Below, in pieces: positions 18,835-29,718 of a stretch of 64,000 nucleotides of DNA. Under the pieces are notes generated by a model. That model saw only the letters and a program-made list of their open reading frames with translations, was not told the origin of the DNA and searched no databases. The translations under genes and the position numbers were made by a program. The first letter of the stretch is position 1, and each line of letters begins with the position of its first letter. The DNA is from Xanthobacter autotrophicus (GTDB lineage Bacteria > Pseudomonadota > Alphaproteobacteria > Rhizobiales > Xanthobacteraceae), in the NCBI RefSeq assembly GCF_043194295.1, contig NZ_JBAFVK010000013.1; one strand, given 5' to 3'.

Positions 18835-19767
18835 ATGCCCACGTTTACTGCCGCGCGCCCCTTCAAGGGCGTGTTCCCGGTGGCGCCCACCGTGTTCGAC
18901 GCCGCCGGAGCGCTTGATCTCGAAGGCCAGAAGCGCGCCATCGACTGCATGATCGATGCCGGCTCCCACGGCATCTGCATCCTCGCCAACTTCTCCGAGC
19001 AGTTCGTGCTCACTGACGACGAGCGCGACCGCGTCATGGTCGCGGTGCTGGAGCATGTGGCGGGCCGGGTGCCGGTGATCGTCACCACCACCCATTTCTC
19101 CACCGCCGTCTGTGCCGAGCGCTCGCGCCGGGCGCAGGACCTGGGCGCGGCCATGGTCATGATCATGCCGCCCTATCACGGCGCCACCTTCCGGGTGCCG
19201 GAGGCGTCCATCTACGACTTCTACCGTGGCGTGTCCGACGCCATCTCCATCCCCATCATGGTGCAGGACGCCCCGGTGGCGGGCACGCCCTTGTCAGTGC
19301 CGTTCCTCGCCCGCATGGCCAAGGAGATCGGCAACCTCGCCTATTTCAAGATCGAGGTGCCGCAGGCCGCCGCCAAGCTGCGCGCGCTGATCGAGGCCGG
19401 GGGCGCGGCGATCGAAGGTCCGTGGGACGGGGAGGAGGCCATCACCCTCATGGCCGATCTCGACGCCGGGGCCACCGGCGCCATGACGGGCGGCGCCTAT
19501 GCGGACGGCATCCGCCAGGTCACCGATCCCTATTTCGCCGGCGACCGCGAAGCCGCCATGGACGCCTACCAGCGCTGGCTGCCCCTCATCAATTACGAGA
19601 ACCGCCAGTGCGGCCTCGCCGCCTGCAAGGCGCTGATGCAGGAAGGCGGCGTCATCGCCCACGAGACCGTGCGCGCGCCGTTGCCGGCCATGCACCCCGC
19701 CACCCGCGCCGGCCTGATCGAGATCGCCCGTCGGCTCGATCCGCTGGTGCTGCGCTGGGGGAAATGA
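18835..19767 (+). CDS. Dihydrodipicolinate synthase-family lyase/dehydratase (2-keto-3-deoxy acid)
   Basis: Class I Schiff-base enzyme, 310 residues, TIM barrel. The likely Schiff-base Lys is in AYFKIEVPQAAAKL and the acid/base Tyr in MIMPPYHGATFR. The usual N-terminal GxxGE loop reads ANFSEQ here. Beside an arabonate-type dehydratase it most likely acts on 2-keto-3-deoxy-pentonate, either dehydrating it to 2-oxoglutarate semialdehyde or cleaving it to pyruvate and glycolaldehyde; sequence alone does not separate these. AAGGTGA precedes the ATG. No semialdehyde dehydrogenase gene is present nearby. Confidence 0.82.
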   Translation: MPTFTAARPFKGVFPVAPTVFDAAGALDLEGQKRAIDCMIDAGSHGICILANFSEQFVLTDDERDRVMVAVLEHVAGRVPVIVTTTHFSTAVCAERSRRAQDLGAAMVMIMPPYHGATFRVPEASIYDFYRGVSDAISIPIMVQDAPVAGTPLSVPFLARMAKEIGNLAYFKIEVPQAAAKLRALIEAGGAAIEGPWDGEEAITLMADLDAGATGAMTGGAYADGIRQVTDPYFAGDREAAMDAYQRWLPLINYENRQCGLAACKALMQEGGVIAHETVRAPLPAMHPATRAGLIEIARRLDPLVLRWGK

Positions 19768-19862
19768 TCTTCACCGGCTGATTGCGGTCGTCATCTTATG
19801 TGCCGTCGTCCTCGGCCTTCGACCGAGGCCGAGTGGGCCGCTCAAGCGCCGCGCGGGCTTGA

Positions 19863-19897
19863 CCAATGGCCCACGAGCAAAGCTCATGGGCCATTGG
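19863..19897. repeat. 16-bp hairpin before the aldose epimerase gene
   Basis: CCAATGGCCCACGAGC (19863-19878) and GCTCATGGGCCATTGG (19882-19897) pair over 16 bp with one mismatch and a 3-base loop. It lies in the 171-base gap before galM, without a T tract on either side. It could be an attenuator, an mRNA-stabilising stem, or a mobile palindrome; no second copy was recognised here. Confidence 0.6.
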
Positions 19898-19938
19898 CAT
19901 ACCCATGCCAGACCGCTGCCGTTCGAGGGCAAAAAGCG

Positions 19939-21006
19939 ATGACGACCCCCATCCTGCGCGAGAATTTCGGCCTGCTGCCCCACGGCCCGGTGGTGGAGCG
20001 GGTGCGGCTCACCGGGGCCGGCGGCTTCGAGGCCTCGGTCATCACCTATGGCGCGGCGCTCCAGGCGCTGCGCGTCCCCGACGCCCACGGCGTCCTCGCC
20101 GACGTGGTGCTCGGCCATGACGACGCCGCCGGCTATGGGCGGACGCGCGATTTCTACGGCGTCACCGTGGGCCGCTTCGCCAACCGCATCGCCGGGGCGG
20201 CCTTCGACCTCGACGGCGCCCGCGTCACCCTTGAGGCCAATGACGGCGCCAACATGCTGCACGGCGGCGTCATTGGCTTCGACCGGGCGCTGTGGACCAT
20301 CGAGGCGGTGGACGAGGACCCGGTCCCGGCGGTCACCCTGCGCCACATCAGCCCGGACGGGGCCGGCGGCTTTCCCGGCACGCTGGACGCCCGCGTCACC
20401 TACAGCCTCACGGGCCTCGGCGAACTGACCATCGCCTTTTCTGCGGTGACCGACCGGCCCACGGTGGTGAACCTCACCAACCACGCCTTCTTCAACCTGG
20501 ACGGGGTGGAGACGGCCGGCGACATCCTCGGTCATCACCTCACGCTCGCCGCCGAGCGCTTCCTCGCCACCGATGCTGCGGCGATCCCCCTGCCCGGCCC
20601 ACCGCGCACGGTGGACGGCACGCCGTTCGATTTCCGCGCCGGAGCGCTCATCGGTGCGCGCATCCGGGACGACGACGAGCAACTGCGCTTCGGGCGCGGC
20701 TACGACCATAATTATTGTCTTGAACCGACCGACACGCCGCGCCTTGCCGCTCGCGTGCGGGCCGCGCACTCCGGCCGGGTCATGGAGCTGCTGACCGACC
20801 AGCCGGGCGTGCAGTTCTATTCGGGCAACGTCATCGACGGGGCGGCGCAGGGCAAATATGGCCGCCTGCACCGCCAGTCCGACGCCTTCTGCCTGGAGCC
20901 GCAGGCCTGGCCCGACGCGCCCAACCGGCTGGATTTCCCTTCCGCCCGGCTCAATCCCGGCGAGACCTACCGGCACGTCTCCATCTATCGCTTCTCGACC
21001 CTCTGA
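19939..21006 (+). CDS. galM: Aldose 1-epimerase (galactose mutarotase)
   Basis: Interconverts alpha and beta anomers of free aldoses such as arabinose, galactose or glucose. The 355-residue protein shows the substrate Arg in VTVGRFANRIAGA, the catalytic His in VVNLTNHAFFNLDG, Asp in GYDHNYCL, and the catalytic Glu in SDAFCLEPQAWPDAPN. The ATG at 19939 follows the hairpin at 19863-19897. It is downstream of the pentonate genes in the same direction and convergent with pgi, 17 bases apart, so an arabinose-related role is plausible. Confidence 0.92.
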   Translation: MTTPILRENFGLLPHGPVVERVRLTGAGGFEASVITYGAALQALRVPDAHGVLADVVLGHDDAAGYGRTRDFYGVTVGRFANRIAGAAFDLDGARVTLEANDGANMLHGGVIGFDRALWTIEAVDEDPVPAVTLRHISPDGAGGFPGTLDARVTYSLTGLGELTIAFSAVTDRPTVVNLTNHAFFNLDGVETAGDILGHHLTLAAERFLATDAAAIPLPGPPRTVDGTPFDFRAGALIGARIRDDDEQLRFGRGYDHNYCLEPTDTPRLAARVRAAHSGRVMELLTDQPGVQFYSGNVIDGAAQGKYGRLHRQSDAFCLEPQAWPDAPNRLDFPSARLNPGETYRHVSIYRFSTL

Positions 21007-21023
21007 GGCCGCGCGGGCTTCGC

Positions 21024-22640
21024 TCAGGAATTCAGGCTCAGGAATTCGCGGATGAGCGCCTGGGTAGAGCCATCCTTGCCGTCCGCCGACGCCCCCGCCC
21101 CCAGCATGGGAACGATGGCGGTGGCGAGTTCCTTGCCGAGCTCCACGCCCCACTGGTCGAAGGCGTTGATGTTCCAGATGGCGGCCTCCACGAACACGCG
21201 GTGCTCGTAGAGCGCGATCAGCCGCCCGAGGGCGAAGGGATCAAGCGTGCGGAAGGCGATGGTCACCGAGGGCCGGTTGCCCGGAAAGCTGCGGTGCAGC
21301 GCCATGCCGGCCCCGGCGGGGCTCAGCCGCGCCTGCGTCTCCGCGAGGCTGCGGCCGTTCATCAGCGCTTCCGACTGGGCGAGGCAATTGGCCACCAGCA
21401 GGCGCTGGTGCTCGGCGAGATCCGTCTCGTGGCCCTCCAGCGGCAGGATGAATTCCGCCGGAATCACGTCCGTGCCCTGGTGCAGCAGCTGGTAGAAGGC
21501 ATGCTGCCCGTTGGTGCCCGGTTCGCCCCACACCAGGGGGCCGGTGGCATAGGCGACCGCCTCCCCCGAAAGGGTCACGCGCTTGCCGTTGCTCTCCATG
21601 TCGAGCTGCTGGAGATAGGCCGGCAGGCGGGCGAGCCGCTGCGCATAGGGCAGCACGGCGCGGGCCGCATAGCCCATCCCGTTGCGGTGCCAGACGCCGA
21701 TGAGGCCAAGCAGTACCGGCAGGTTCTGCGCCAGGGGCGCGGTGCGGAAATGCTCGTCCATGGCATGGGCGCCGTCCAGGAACGCCTCGAAACGCCGCGC
21801 GCCCACTGCGATCATCAGCGGCAGGCCGATGGCCGACCACACCGAATAGCGCCCGCCGACCCAATCCCAGAAGCCGAACATGCGCTCGCGGGCGATGCCG
21901 AAGGCCTCCACTTCCGCCAGCGCCGTGGACACCGCCGCGAAATGGGCGCCGGCCACCGCTTCGCCCACCGCCGCCGCGATCCAGCGGCGGGCCGAGCGGG
22001 CATTGGTCATGGTCTCGATGGTGGTGAAGGTCTTCGACGCAACGATGACGAGGGTGGTCCGCGGGTCGAGCCCCTTCAGCGTATCGGCGAGGTGCGCGCC
22101 GTCCACATTGGAGACGAAGTGCAGGCGCGGCCCGTCATGGAATGGCTTCAGCGCCAGCGTCGCCATGGCCGGGCCGAGATCGGAGCCACCAATGCCGATG
22201 TTGATCACGTCCGTAAACGGCGCCCCGGTGGATGAGGCGATGGCGCCCGAGCGCACGTCTTCCGCGAAGGCGAACAGGCGCGCGAAGGTGGCGTTCACCG
22301 CACCCATCACATCCACGCCGTCCACCGGGATGGGCCGGTTGGCGCGGTTGCGCAGGGCCACGTGCAGCACGGCGCGGTTCTCGGTGGTGTTGATGCGCGC
22401 GCCGTCGAACATGGCGTCGCGCTTGGCCTCCACCCCGGCGGCGCTGGCAAGGTCCATGAGGGCGGCGAGGGCCGGCGCCGTCAAATGGGTCTTGGAGAAA
22501 TCGAGGAGCAGATCGTCCAGCCGCGCGGAGAAGGCGGCAAACCGCCCCGGGTCCGCGTCGAACAGGGCGCGGATGCGCAGGCCTGCGGCCTCGGCGGCCT
22601 CGACGTTGAGCCGCGCCCAGGCGGGGACGATGTCGGTCAT
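21024..22640 (-). CDS. pgi: Glucose-6-phosphate isomerase
   Basis: Interconverts glucose 6-phosphate and fructose 6-phosphate. The 538-residue protein has the phosphate loop ASKTFTTIETMTNARSA, the signature GGRYSVWSAIGLPLMIAVG, and the C-terminal FDQWGVELGKELA with the active-site Lys. GGGAGGA precedes the ATG. It is the last gene of the leftward zwf-edd-eda-pgi set, 34 bases after eda, so fructose phosphate made elsewhere can be returned to the Entner-Doudoroff route. Confidence 0.97.
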   Translation of the reverse strand: MTDIVPAWARLNVEAAEAAGLRIRALFDADPGRFAAFSARLDDLLLDFSKTHLTAPALAALMDLASAAGVEAKRDAMFDGARINTTENRAVLHVALRNRANRPIPVDGVDVMGAVNATFARLFAFAEDVRSGAIASSTGAPFTDVINIGIGGSDLGPAMATLALKPFHDGPRLHFVSNVDGAHLADTLKGLDPRTTLVIVASKTFTTIETMTNARSARRWIAAAVGEAVAGAHFAAVSTALAEVEAFGIARERMFGFWDWVGGRYSVWSAIGLPLMIAVGARRFEAFLDGAHAMDEHFRTAPLAQNLPVLLGLIGVWHRNGMGYAARAVLPYAQRLARLPAYLQQLDMESNGKRVTLSGEAVAYATGPLVWGEPGTNGQHAFYQLLHQGTDVIPAEFILPLEGHETDLAEHQRLLVANCLAQSEALMNGRSLAETQARLSPAGAGMALHRSFPGNRPSVTIAFRTLDPFALGRLIALYEHRVFVEAAIWNINAFDQWGVELGKELATAIVPMLGAGASADGKDGSTQALIREFLSLNS

Positions 22641-22674
22641 GGGGTGTCCTCCCTCGCGCCTCGATGGTCCGGCT

Positions 22675-23312
22675 TCAGGCCCGCAGCGCCGCCGCGGCGC
22701 GGCTGAGGGCTTCGATGGCGGCCCAGTCTCCGGCCGCCACCAGAGCGCGCGGCAGCATCCAGGAGCCGCCGACGCAGATCACGTTGGGCAGGGCGAGATA
22801 GCCCGGCGCGGAGGCGAGGCTGATGCCGCCGGTGGGGCAGAAGGTGAGCTGCGGCAAGGGCGAGGCGATGGAGGCGAGATAAGCGCTGCCGCCCGCCGGC
22901 TCGGCCGGGAAGAACTTGGCATAGCGGTAGCCGTGCTCGATCAGCCGCATGGCCTCCCCCGCCGTGGCGATACCCGGCAGCAGCGGGATGCCGGCCTCGG
23001 CGGCGGCATCGAGCAGGCGCGGCGTGGCGCCGGGCGAGACCGCGAAGCGCGCACCGGCCTTCTCGGCCTCCTCGAGCTGGGCGGCGTCCAGCACCGTGCC
23101 GACGCCGGGGATCGCGCCCTCCACCTCATCCGCCACGGCGCGGATGGCGTCCATGGCCTCGGCCGTGCGCAGGGTGATCTCGATGGCCGGAAGGCCGCCC
23201 GCCACCAGGGCGCGGGCGAGCGGGACAGCGTCCGCGGCGCGCTCAACGACCACCACGGGCACCACCGGCGCGCGGGACAGAATGCTGTGGAGACCGGACT
23301 GGATCTTGTCGT

Positions 23313-23316
<4 letters not shown>
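22675..23316 (-). CDS. eda: 2-keto-3-deoxy-6-phosphogluconate (KDPG) aldolase
   Basis: Cleaves KDPG to pyruvate and glyceraldehyde 3-phosphate; class I TIM-barrel aldolase of 213 residues. The catalytic Glu is in LPAIEITLRT and the Schiff-base Lys in YRYAKFFPAEPAGG; the phosphate loop is CPTGGIS. The start is GTG at 23316, preceded by CAGGAGGTTT, and overlaps the edd stop as GTGA, a sign of translational coupling. An in-frame reading further upstream overlaps edd and is not used. Confidence 0.95.
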
Positions 23317-25193
<1,877 letters not shown>

Positions 25194-25292
25194 GGCGGTC
25201 TCCTCCCGGAGGGATCCGCCTATCCTGTAGCGGGTCTTCCGGCAATCGGTCTCTTATGATCGTCTCTTATACGCGTATCTTGCGACCATCTC

Positions 25293-25333
25293 TTGGCAAG
25301 CAGGGCTTTTGGCAAGCAGGCCTTTGGCAAGCG
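25293..25333. repeat. Triple TTGGCAAGC direct repeat between zwf and edd
   Basis: TTGGCAAGC recurs at 25293, 25309 and 25324, each unit about 15-16 bases and mostly continuing with AGG or GGA; a fourth partial TTGGC follows. Two TCTCTTAT motifs lie just to the left. This is the whole content of the 205-base zwf-edd gap; I see no gene in it. Confidence 0.6.
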
Positions 25334-25398
25334 GATCCCTTGGCGCTCCGCTTCCCTCACGGGCGATGCCGCTCGGGAAGACAGCGCAACCTTGACCA

Positions 25399-26874
25399 TC
25401 AGTCGTCGCCGGACCAGGTACGGCCGTCGCGCTCGATGAGGGCGATGGCGGCGGCGGGGCCCCAGGTGCCGGCGGTATAAGGCTTGGGCGGCTCGCGGGA
25501 GGCGCGCCATGCCTCCAGAATCGGGTCCACCCAGCGCCACGCCGCCTCCACCTCGTCGCGACGCATAAACAGGGTCTGGTTGCCGCGCACCACGTCCATG
25601 AGCAGGCGCTCATAGGCATCGGGGTTGCGCACGCCGAAGACGCTGGCAAAGCTCATGTCGAGGGGCACATGCTCGAGCCGCATGCCGCCGGGGCCGGGGT
25701 CCTTGATCATCAGCCAGAGCTTCACGCCCTCCTCCGGCTGGAGCCGCAGCACCAGCACGTTGGCGCGGAGCGCGCCGGCCGACTCGTCGAACACCGAATG
25801 GGGCACCGGCCGGAAGGTGATGACGATCTCCGACACCCGCGAGGCCAGCCGCTTGCCGGTGCGCAGGTAGAACGGCACGCCCGACCAGCGCCAGTTGCCG
25901 ATCTCCGCCTTCAGCGCCACAAAGGTCTCGGTGTCCGAAGTGCTGGACCCCAGCTCCTCCAGATAGCCCGGCACCGCCCCACCCGCCGAGGCGCCGGCGC
26001 GATACTGGCCGCGCACGGTGAGCTGGCCGGCATTGGCCTCGGTGATGGGCTGGAGGGCTTTCAGAACCTTCAGCTTCTCGTCGCGCACCGCGTCCGCGTC
26101 CAAAGACACCGGCGGTTCCATGGCGACAAGGCACAGCAGCTGGAGAATGTGGTTCTGCACCATGTCGCGCAGGGCGCCGGCAGTGTCGTAGTAACCGGCG
26201 CGGCCGGCGGTGCCGATGTCTTCCGCAACCGTGATCTGCACATGGTCGACGTGAGCATTGTTCCACACCGGCTCGAACAGGGTATTGGCGAAGCGCAGCG
26301 CCATCAGGTTCTGCACCGTCTCCTTGCCGAGATAATGATCGATACGGTAGACGTTGCGCTCCTCGAACACCTCGCCGATGGCTTTGTTGAGGGCGACCGC
26401 GCTCTCAAGGCTCTTGCCCAGCGGCTTCTCCACCACCACCCGCGCCCCATCGACGGCGATGCCGTGGGCGCCGAGGCGGGTGCAGATGGGGCCGAACAGG
26501 GCCGGCCCGGTGGCCAGATAGAACACCCGGATCATGTCCGTATGGGTGGCGATGAGGGCGGCAAGCCGCTCCCATCCACCCTCGCCTTCCGCCTCCACCG
26601 GCACATAGGTGAGGCGGGCGAGGAAGCGGGCCACGTCCGCATCCTCAAGATCGCCGGCGGGCACATATTCGGTAATGGCGGAGCGGGCGAAGGCGACGAA
26701 GGCCTCCGGCGTCATCTGCTGGCGCGAGGCGCCGACGATGGCGGCGCGCTCCGGCAGTTGGCCGGCGCGGTCGCGCTGGTAGAGCGCGGGAAGAAGCTTG
26801 CGCCGCGCCAGGTCGCCGGTGGCGCCGAACACCGTGAGGACGAAGGGTTGCACCGGAATGACGCGACTCGACAT
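25399..26874 (-). CDS. zwf: Glucose-6-phosphate 1-dehydrogenase
   Basis: Oxidises glucose 6-phosphate to 6-phosphogluconolactone with NADP(+) or NAD(+). The 491-residue protein has the N-terminal dinucleotide motif FGATGDLARRKLLPALY, the substrate signature YRIDHYLGKETVQN with the catalytic region, and GVPFYLRTGKRL later. The ATG at 26874 is used; the preceding TTG would add one residue. It is first gene of the leftward zwf-edd-eda-pgi operon and divergent from the GH13 gene across a 325-base intergenic region that should hold both promoters. Confidence 0.97.
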   Translation of the reverse strand: MSSRVIPVQPFVLTVFGATGDLARRKLLPALYQRDRAGQLPERAAIVGASRQQMTPEAFVAFARSAITEYVPAGDLEDADVARFLARLTYVPVEAEGEGGWERLAALIATHTDMIRVFYLATGPALFGPICTRLGAHGIAVDGARVVVEKPLGKSLESAVALNKAIGEVFEERNVYRIDHYLGKETVQNLMALRFANTLFEPVWNNAHVDHVQITVAEDIGTAGRAGYYDTAGALRDMVQNHILQLLCLVAMEPPVSLDADAVRDEKLKVLKALQPITEANAGQLTVRGQYRAGASAGGAVPGYLEELGSSTSDTETFVALKAEIGNWRWSGVPFYLRTGKRLASRVSEIVITFRPVPHSVFDESAGALRANVLVLRLQPEEGVKLWLMIKDPGPGGMRLEHVPLDMSFASVFGVRNPDAYERLLMDVVRGNQTLFMRRDEVEAAWRWVDPILEAWRASREPPKPYTAGTWGPAAAIALIERDGRTWSGDD

Positions 26875-27199
26875 CAAATTCGCCTTGCAGTGAGGCCCGT
26901 CAGGTCGGGACGACGGTCCGGAGCCTGGGTGGCGGCACGAGCCGGGGAGGCTCGGCGAGATTTATGCGGCTGACCGCGCCTGCGTCAATTAATAACTTCA
27001 CATGATTTATATATTGGCCCGGAAAGCACACGCAAATACCGCACCCGGTTCAGTGGACTGCCGACGCCCCGATCAGCCGTTCCGGAGGCCGATCAGCCGT
27101 GCCGGAGGCCGCGCGGCATTGCGCACCGCCGTCGCGCCGCACATCCTCCGGCACCAGATGATCTGCGGCTGGATGGCCGCAGACAGGAAGGGCGGATCA
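26875..27199. other. Divergent intergenic region between zwf and the GH13 gene
   Basis: No gene is supported here. The middle is unusually AT-rich for this window (AATTAATAACTTCACATGAT and neighbours, about 26989-27015), which suits promoter elements for zwf or the GH13 gene. It also contains a 20-base tandem duplication at 27071-27110. An open frame upstream of 27200 continues the GH13 frame but reads basic, low-complexity sequence and is not part of the enzyme. Confidence 0.5.
27071..27110. repeat. 20-bp tandem duplication in the GH13 leader
   Basis: GATCAGCCGTTCCGGAGGCC (27071-27090) is followed directly by the same 20 bases with one change (T to G). Each unit contains a CCGGAGGC run. Function unknown; probably a recent slippage duplication in the 5' leader of the GH13 gene. 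Confidence 0.75.
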
Positions 27200-28873
27200 A
27201 TGACCTTCACAATAGCGCCCGGCGCGAGCGCCCAGTCGCCCCAGGCGGATCAGCAAGATCAAAAGGATCTCGAATGGTGGCGCGGAGCCGTGATCTACCA
27301 GATCTATCCGCGCTCCTTCCAGGATACGGACGGTGACGGCATCGGCGACCTGAAGGGCATCGTCCGCCGGCTGGACCATGTGGCGGCACTGGGCGTGGAC
27401 GCCATCTGGCTGTCGCCCTTCTTCACCTCCCCCATGAAGGATTTCGGCTACGACATTTCCGATTATCGCGGCGTCGATCCCATCTTCGGCACCCTCGACG
27501 ATTTCGATGCCCTGGTAGAAAAAGCCCATGCGCTGGGGCTGAGGATCATCATCGACCAGGTGCTGAGCCACACCTCCGACCAGCACCCGTGGTTCGCCCA
27601 GAGCCGCGCCGATCGAACCAATGCCAAGGCCGACTGGTACGTCTGGGCCGACCCCGAGGCGGACGGCACGCCGCCCAACAACTGGCTCGCCGTGTTCGGC
27701 GGCTCCGCCTGGGAATGGGACAGCCGGCGCCGGCAATACTACCTGCACAATTTCCTCACCTCCCAGCCCGACCTCAACCTGCACAACCGGGCGGTTCAGG
27801 ACGCGCTGCTGAACGAGGTCCGGTTCTGGCTCGATCGTGGCGTCGACGGGTTCCGGCTGGACGCCTGCAATTTCTATTTTCACGACCCGATGCTGCGGAA
27901 CAACCCACCGTTCACCGGTGAAAGCGAGGTGCCCCGGGCCAACCCCTATGGCTTCCAGGATCATGTCTTCGACAAGAACCGCCCGGAGAACCTCGATTTC
28001 CTCAGGCGGGTGCGGGCGCTGATGGCGCTTTATCCCGGCGCCATGACCGTGGGCGAGATCGGCGAGAGCGGGGAGCGGGCCCTCGCCCTGATGGCCGCCT
28101 ACACCTGCGGCGGCGACAAGCTCAACATGTGCTATTCCTTCGACTTCCTCGCGCCGCCGTTTTCGGCCGGCCATTTCCGCCGCATCGTCGAGCGCTTCGA
28201 GGCCGCGGCCGCCGACAGCTGGCCGTGCTGGGCCTTCTCGAACCACGATGTGACGCGCCACGTCTCCCGCTGGCGGGGCGAGGGGCGCAATCCGGTGCGC
28301 CTCGCCCGGGTGATGGCGGCGCTGCTTTTGGCGCTGCGTGGCTCCGTCTCGCTCTATGAGGGCGAGGAACTGGGCCTCCCCGAGGCCGACCTCGCCTTCG
28401 AGGATCTGGTGGACCCCTATGGCGTGCGCTTCTGGCCCGATTTCAAGGGCCGCGACGGCTGTCGCACCCCCATGGTGTGGGACGCCGCCGCACCCCATGG
28501 TGGCTTCACCACGGGCCGGCCCTGGCTGCCGGTTCCGGCCGATCACCTGCCGCTGGCGGTGGACCGGCAGAGCCATGACGCGGGGTCCGTGCTGGCCCAG
28601 TATCGCCGCCTGCTGGCGTTCAGGCGGCACCATCCGGCCCTGGTCAAGGGCAGCATCAGGTTTCTGGACAGTGCGGGCGAAATCATCGCCTTCCGCCGGG
28701 ATTTCGGCGGCGAAGGGCTGATGTGCGCGTTCAACCTCGGCACCGAGCCGGCCACGCTGGAGCTGCCCGAGGGCCTCGCGGCCGACCCCATCGCGGACCT
28801 CGGCTTTTCCGGAACCATACGGGATGCCTGCGTGCGGCTTGAGGGATTGGACGCTGTCTTTGCCCGGCTGTGA
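27200..28873 (+). CDS. Alpha-glucosidase (glycoside hydrolase family 13)
   Basis: Cytoplasmic exo-acting alpha-glucosidase, 557 residues, no signal peptide. The start of the barrel reads WWRGAVIYQIYPRSFQDTDG, the typical oligo-1,6-glucosidase/maltase opening. The catalytic nucleophile Asp is in GVDGFRLDACNF (about 220), the acid Glu in TVGEIGESG (about 283) and the third Asp in FSNHDVTRH (about 346). The ATG at 27200 is chosen for GGAAGGGCGG upstream and because the catalytic domain begins shortly after. It supplies glucose to the adjacent zwf-edd-eda route; the exact linkage (alpha-1,4 or alpha-1,6) cannot be read from sequence. Confidence 0.92.
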   Translation: MTFTIAPGASAQSPQADQQDQKDLEWWRGAVIYQIYPRSFQDTDGDGIGDLKGIVRRLDHVAALGVDAIWLSPFFTSPMKDFGYDISDYRGVDPIFGTLDDFDALVEKAHALGLRIIIDQVLSHTSDQHPWFAQSRADRTNAKADWYVWADPEADGTPPNNWLAVFGGSAWEWDSRRRQYYLHNFLTSQPDLNLHNRAVQDALLNEVRFWLDRGVDGFRLDACNFYFHDPMLRNNPPFTGESEVPRANPYGFQDHVFDKNRPENLDFLRRVRALMALYPGAMTVGEIGESGERALALMAAYTCGGDKLNMCYSFDFLAPPFSAGHFRRIVERFEAAAADSWPCWAFSNHDVTRHVSRWRGEGRNPVRLARVMAALLLALRGSVSLYEGEELGLPEADLAFEDLVDPYGVRFWPDFKGRDGCRTPMVWDAAAPHGGFTTGRPWLPVPADHLPLAVDRQSHDAGSVLAQYRRLLAFRRHHPALVKGSIRFLDSAGEIIAFRRDFGGEGLMCAFNLGTEPATLELPEGLAADPIADLGFSGTIRDACVRLEGLDAVFARL

Positions 28874-28895
28874 GGGGGTGCGCGCTCTGCTCTTC

Positions 28896-29684
28896 TCAGG
28901 GCGTGGTGCCGGCGAGAAAACGCTCCATGGGCATGAGCCGCCAGACCACCGGGCATGGCGCACGGACGGCGGCGGCCAGAAGATAGTCGGGTCCAAGGTC
29001 GCATTGATGCAGGTGCCAGTCGCCCGCGGCGCCCAGATGTCCGGCCAGATGGGCCACAGCCGGCGCTTCCTGGCCAGCGGGGCCTGATCCGGCAAGCTGG
29101 AAGGACACGTCGTTGGGCGGCAGCGACAGGCCCAGGCCCACCGCCTTGGCGAAGGCCTCGCGCAGCGTCCAGTAAGCGAAGGCCCTGGGTCTGGCGGCCG
29201 CGCCGGCGGCGGACAGATCCGCCACCTCCGCATCGGCCATGATCATGGCCATCGCCTCCAGGGGAACCTCGCGGACGTGGGCCTCCACATCGACGCCCAC
29301 CAGGGGCGTGCCAGCGATGGCGACGGCCACGGCCGTGCCGGAATGGGACAGGCTGAACCCGGGCCCTGCCCCGGCCTGGGAAGGCCCGGCAAGGAACGGG
29401 CCGGCGAGGAAGGGCTTGCCGCTCGGATCCCGGGCGAAAGCCAGATCCTGCGGATCGACCCCCAGGCAGCGACCGAGGGCCAGCCGCTTCACCGCGTGCG
29501 CCAGAAGAAAAAGGTCCCGGTCGCGGGGAAAGGCGAAGGCCCGCCGGCGCGCCTCCTCCTCCGGACTGAGGGACGCCATCAAGCGCACGCGCATGTCCGG
29601 CGCCAGCAGGTCGGTGAAGCCGTGCAGGATCAGCACCTCGCCGGACGCCGGCCCGTGATCGAACGCGCCATCCCGCGCCCCCAT
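28896..29684 (-). CDS. Sfp-type 4'-phosphopantetheinyl transferase
   Basis: Transfers phosphopantetheine from CoA to the carrier domains of the neighbouring megasynthases, which are inactive without it. The 262-residue protein has the three core motifs: FSLSHSG (110-116), VGVDVEAH with the Mg-binding Asp and Glu (129-136), and WTLREAFAKAVGLGL (172-186), where the usual Lys of WxxKEA is Arg. A small duplication, FLAGPFLAGP, lies at 92-101. AGGGGGAGA precedes the ATG. It is the last gene of the leftward biosynthetic operon and convergent with the GH13 gene, 22 bases apart. Confidence 0.93.
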   Translation of the reverse strand: MGARDGAFDHGPASGEVLILHGFTDLLAPDMRVRLMASLSPEEEARRRAFAFPRDRDLFLLAHAVKRLALGRCLGVDPQDLAFARDPSGKPFLAGPFLAGPSQAGAGPGFSLSHSGTAVAVAIAGTPLVGVDVEAHVREVPLEAMAMIMADAEVADLSAAGAAARPRAFAYWTLREAFAKAVGLGLSLPPNDVSFQLAGSGPAGQEAPAVAHLAGHLGAAGDWHLHQCDLGPDYLLAAAVRAPCPVVWRLMPMERFLAGTTP

Positions 29685-29718
29685 CGCAATCTCCCCCTGC
29701 CGCGTGCCGGCTGTGCCC

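Noticed and set aside
25220..25540. Candidate 106-codon minus-strand gene in the zwf-edd gap as a missing pgl
   Set aside because: It overlaps the 3' end of zwf in another frame, has no lactonase motifs, and part of it is just the TTGGCAAGC repeat translated.
27002..27199. N-terminal extension of the GH13 protein back to 27002
   Set aside because: The 66 extra residues are basic and unlike any GH13 N-terminus; a good ribosome site lies before the ATG at 27200, and the extension would contain the tandem duplication.
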